From NCBI GenBank assembly GCA_036924285.1, contig JAYKYS010000012.1, forward strand, positions 9,176,001 through 9,240,000: 64,000 nucleotides of DNA, written 5' to 3'. The stretch is from Asterella californica. Taxonomy: Eukaryota; Streptophyta; Marchantiopsida; Marchantiales; Aytoniaceae. Under the pieces are notes generated by a model. The model had not been told where the DNA came from. It ran no database searches and saw only the letters and a list, made by a program, of their open reading frames with translations. Both the position numbers and the translations under genes were made by a program. This document shows, piece by piece, positions 63,756-64,000 of the stretch. Position 1 is the first letter of the stretch. The number at the start of each line of letters is the position of its first letter.

Positions 63756-64000
63756 TTCCCCCACTGCAGTCCTTAAATGGATCTTATGGAACATCAACTT
63801 CTCTATATTTATTTTAGAAATTAAAAATAATATACCTTTATGTTTCAAAGTAAAATCCTCCCACTGCAGTCCTTAAATGGATCTTAAGGAACATCAACTT
63901 CTTTATATTTATTCTAGAAATTAAAAATAATATACCTTTATGTTTCAAAGTAAAATTCCCCCACTGCAGTCCTTAAATGGATCTTAAGGAACATCAACTT
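63738..64000 (-). repeat. Inverted tandem repeat, units of about 100 bases (continues past window)
   Basis: TGTTTCAAAGTAAAA recurs at 63740, 63841 and 63941. Units are the monomer seen at 26953 in reverse orientation, lacking the TGTAGGTACAGATGCTC part. The array runs off the window end. Confidence 0.8.

Overview
The window looks like repeat-rich nuclear DNA of a streptophyte (a land plant or close algal relative). The evidence is Ty3/gypsy retrotransposons with plant-type primer-binding sites, GT-AG style gene fragments, and two decayed copies of the 3' end of plastid rpl14 in the nuclear sequence. I cannot resolve the species. No intact host gene is visible. Nearly all long open frames are retrotransposon genes in various states of decay.

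The dominant occupant is one Ty3/gypsy family, called family G here, with very unusual long terminal repeats. Its LTR is about 5.9 kb, starts TGTGGTGCCCAC, ends CACTACA, and carries a sense-oriented frame of about 770 codons. That frame encodes an unrecognised protein: an aromatic-rich N-terminal half, a Ser/Glu linker, a basic patch, a long coiled coil and an acidic tail. The argument that this frame lies inside the LTR is internal to the window. One LTR follows a pol gene and its polypurine tract (34897 leftwards). Another runs from the frame's C-terminus to an LTR end followed by a primer-binding site (46830-50023). Two solo LTRs (38327-44238 and 51476-57416) have TG...CA ends and perfect 5-bp target duplications (AACCA, CATAC). 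All G sequences are crowded with the hexamer GAAGAC/GTCTTC.

Layout. 1-3844: decayed protease-RT-RNase H-integrase of a G element (+), then its 3' LTR A. A second LTR, B, is inserted in A at 4839 (duplication ATTTC). B is itself interrupted by a different gypsy element (6321-11191, minus). An inversion (13372-16334) has flipped the end of B together with part of A. 16345-18034 is more of A, interrupted at 18035 by LTR C. C is interrupted at 22058 by a young gag-only element (22058-26951, plus). 26952-31497: AT-rich block with tandem repeats, tRNA-like modules and repeated fragments of an unknown two-exon gene. 31498-46829 (minus): a G element with gag and pro-pol, split between gag and protease by solo LTR D. 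46830-50291: 3' part of another LTR plus primer-binding site and leader (+). 50292-58868 (minus): LTR H containing solo LTR I. 58869-64000: a second AT-rich block with the same modules, the two rpl14 relics and an inverted tandem repeat.

Taken together, the window is a nested retrotransposon cluster between two related AT-rich repeat blocks. Every copy of the G proteins carries stops or frameshifts, so mobilisation would have to come from intact copies elsewhere. The gag-only element at 22058 is the youngest datable insertion, because its two LTRs are almost identical over the 720 bp that can be compared.
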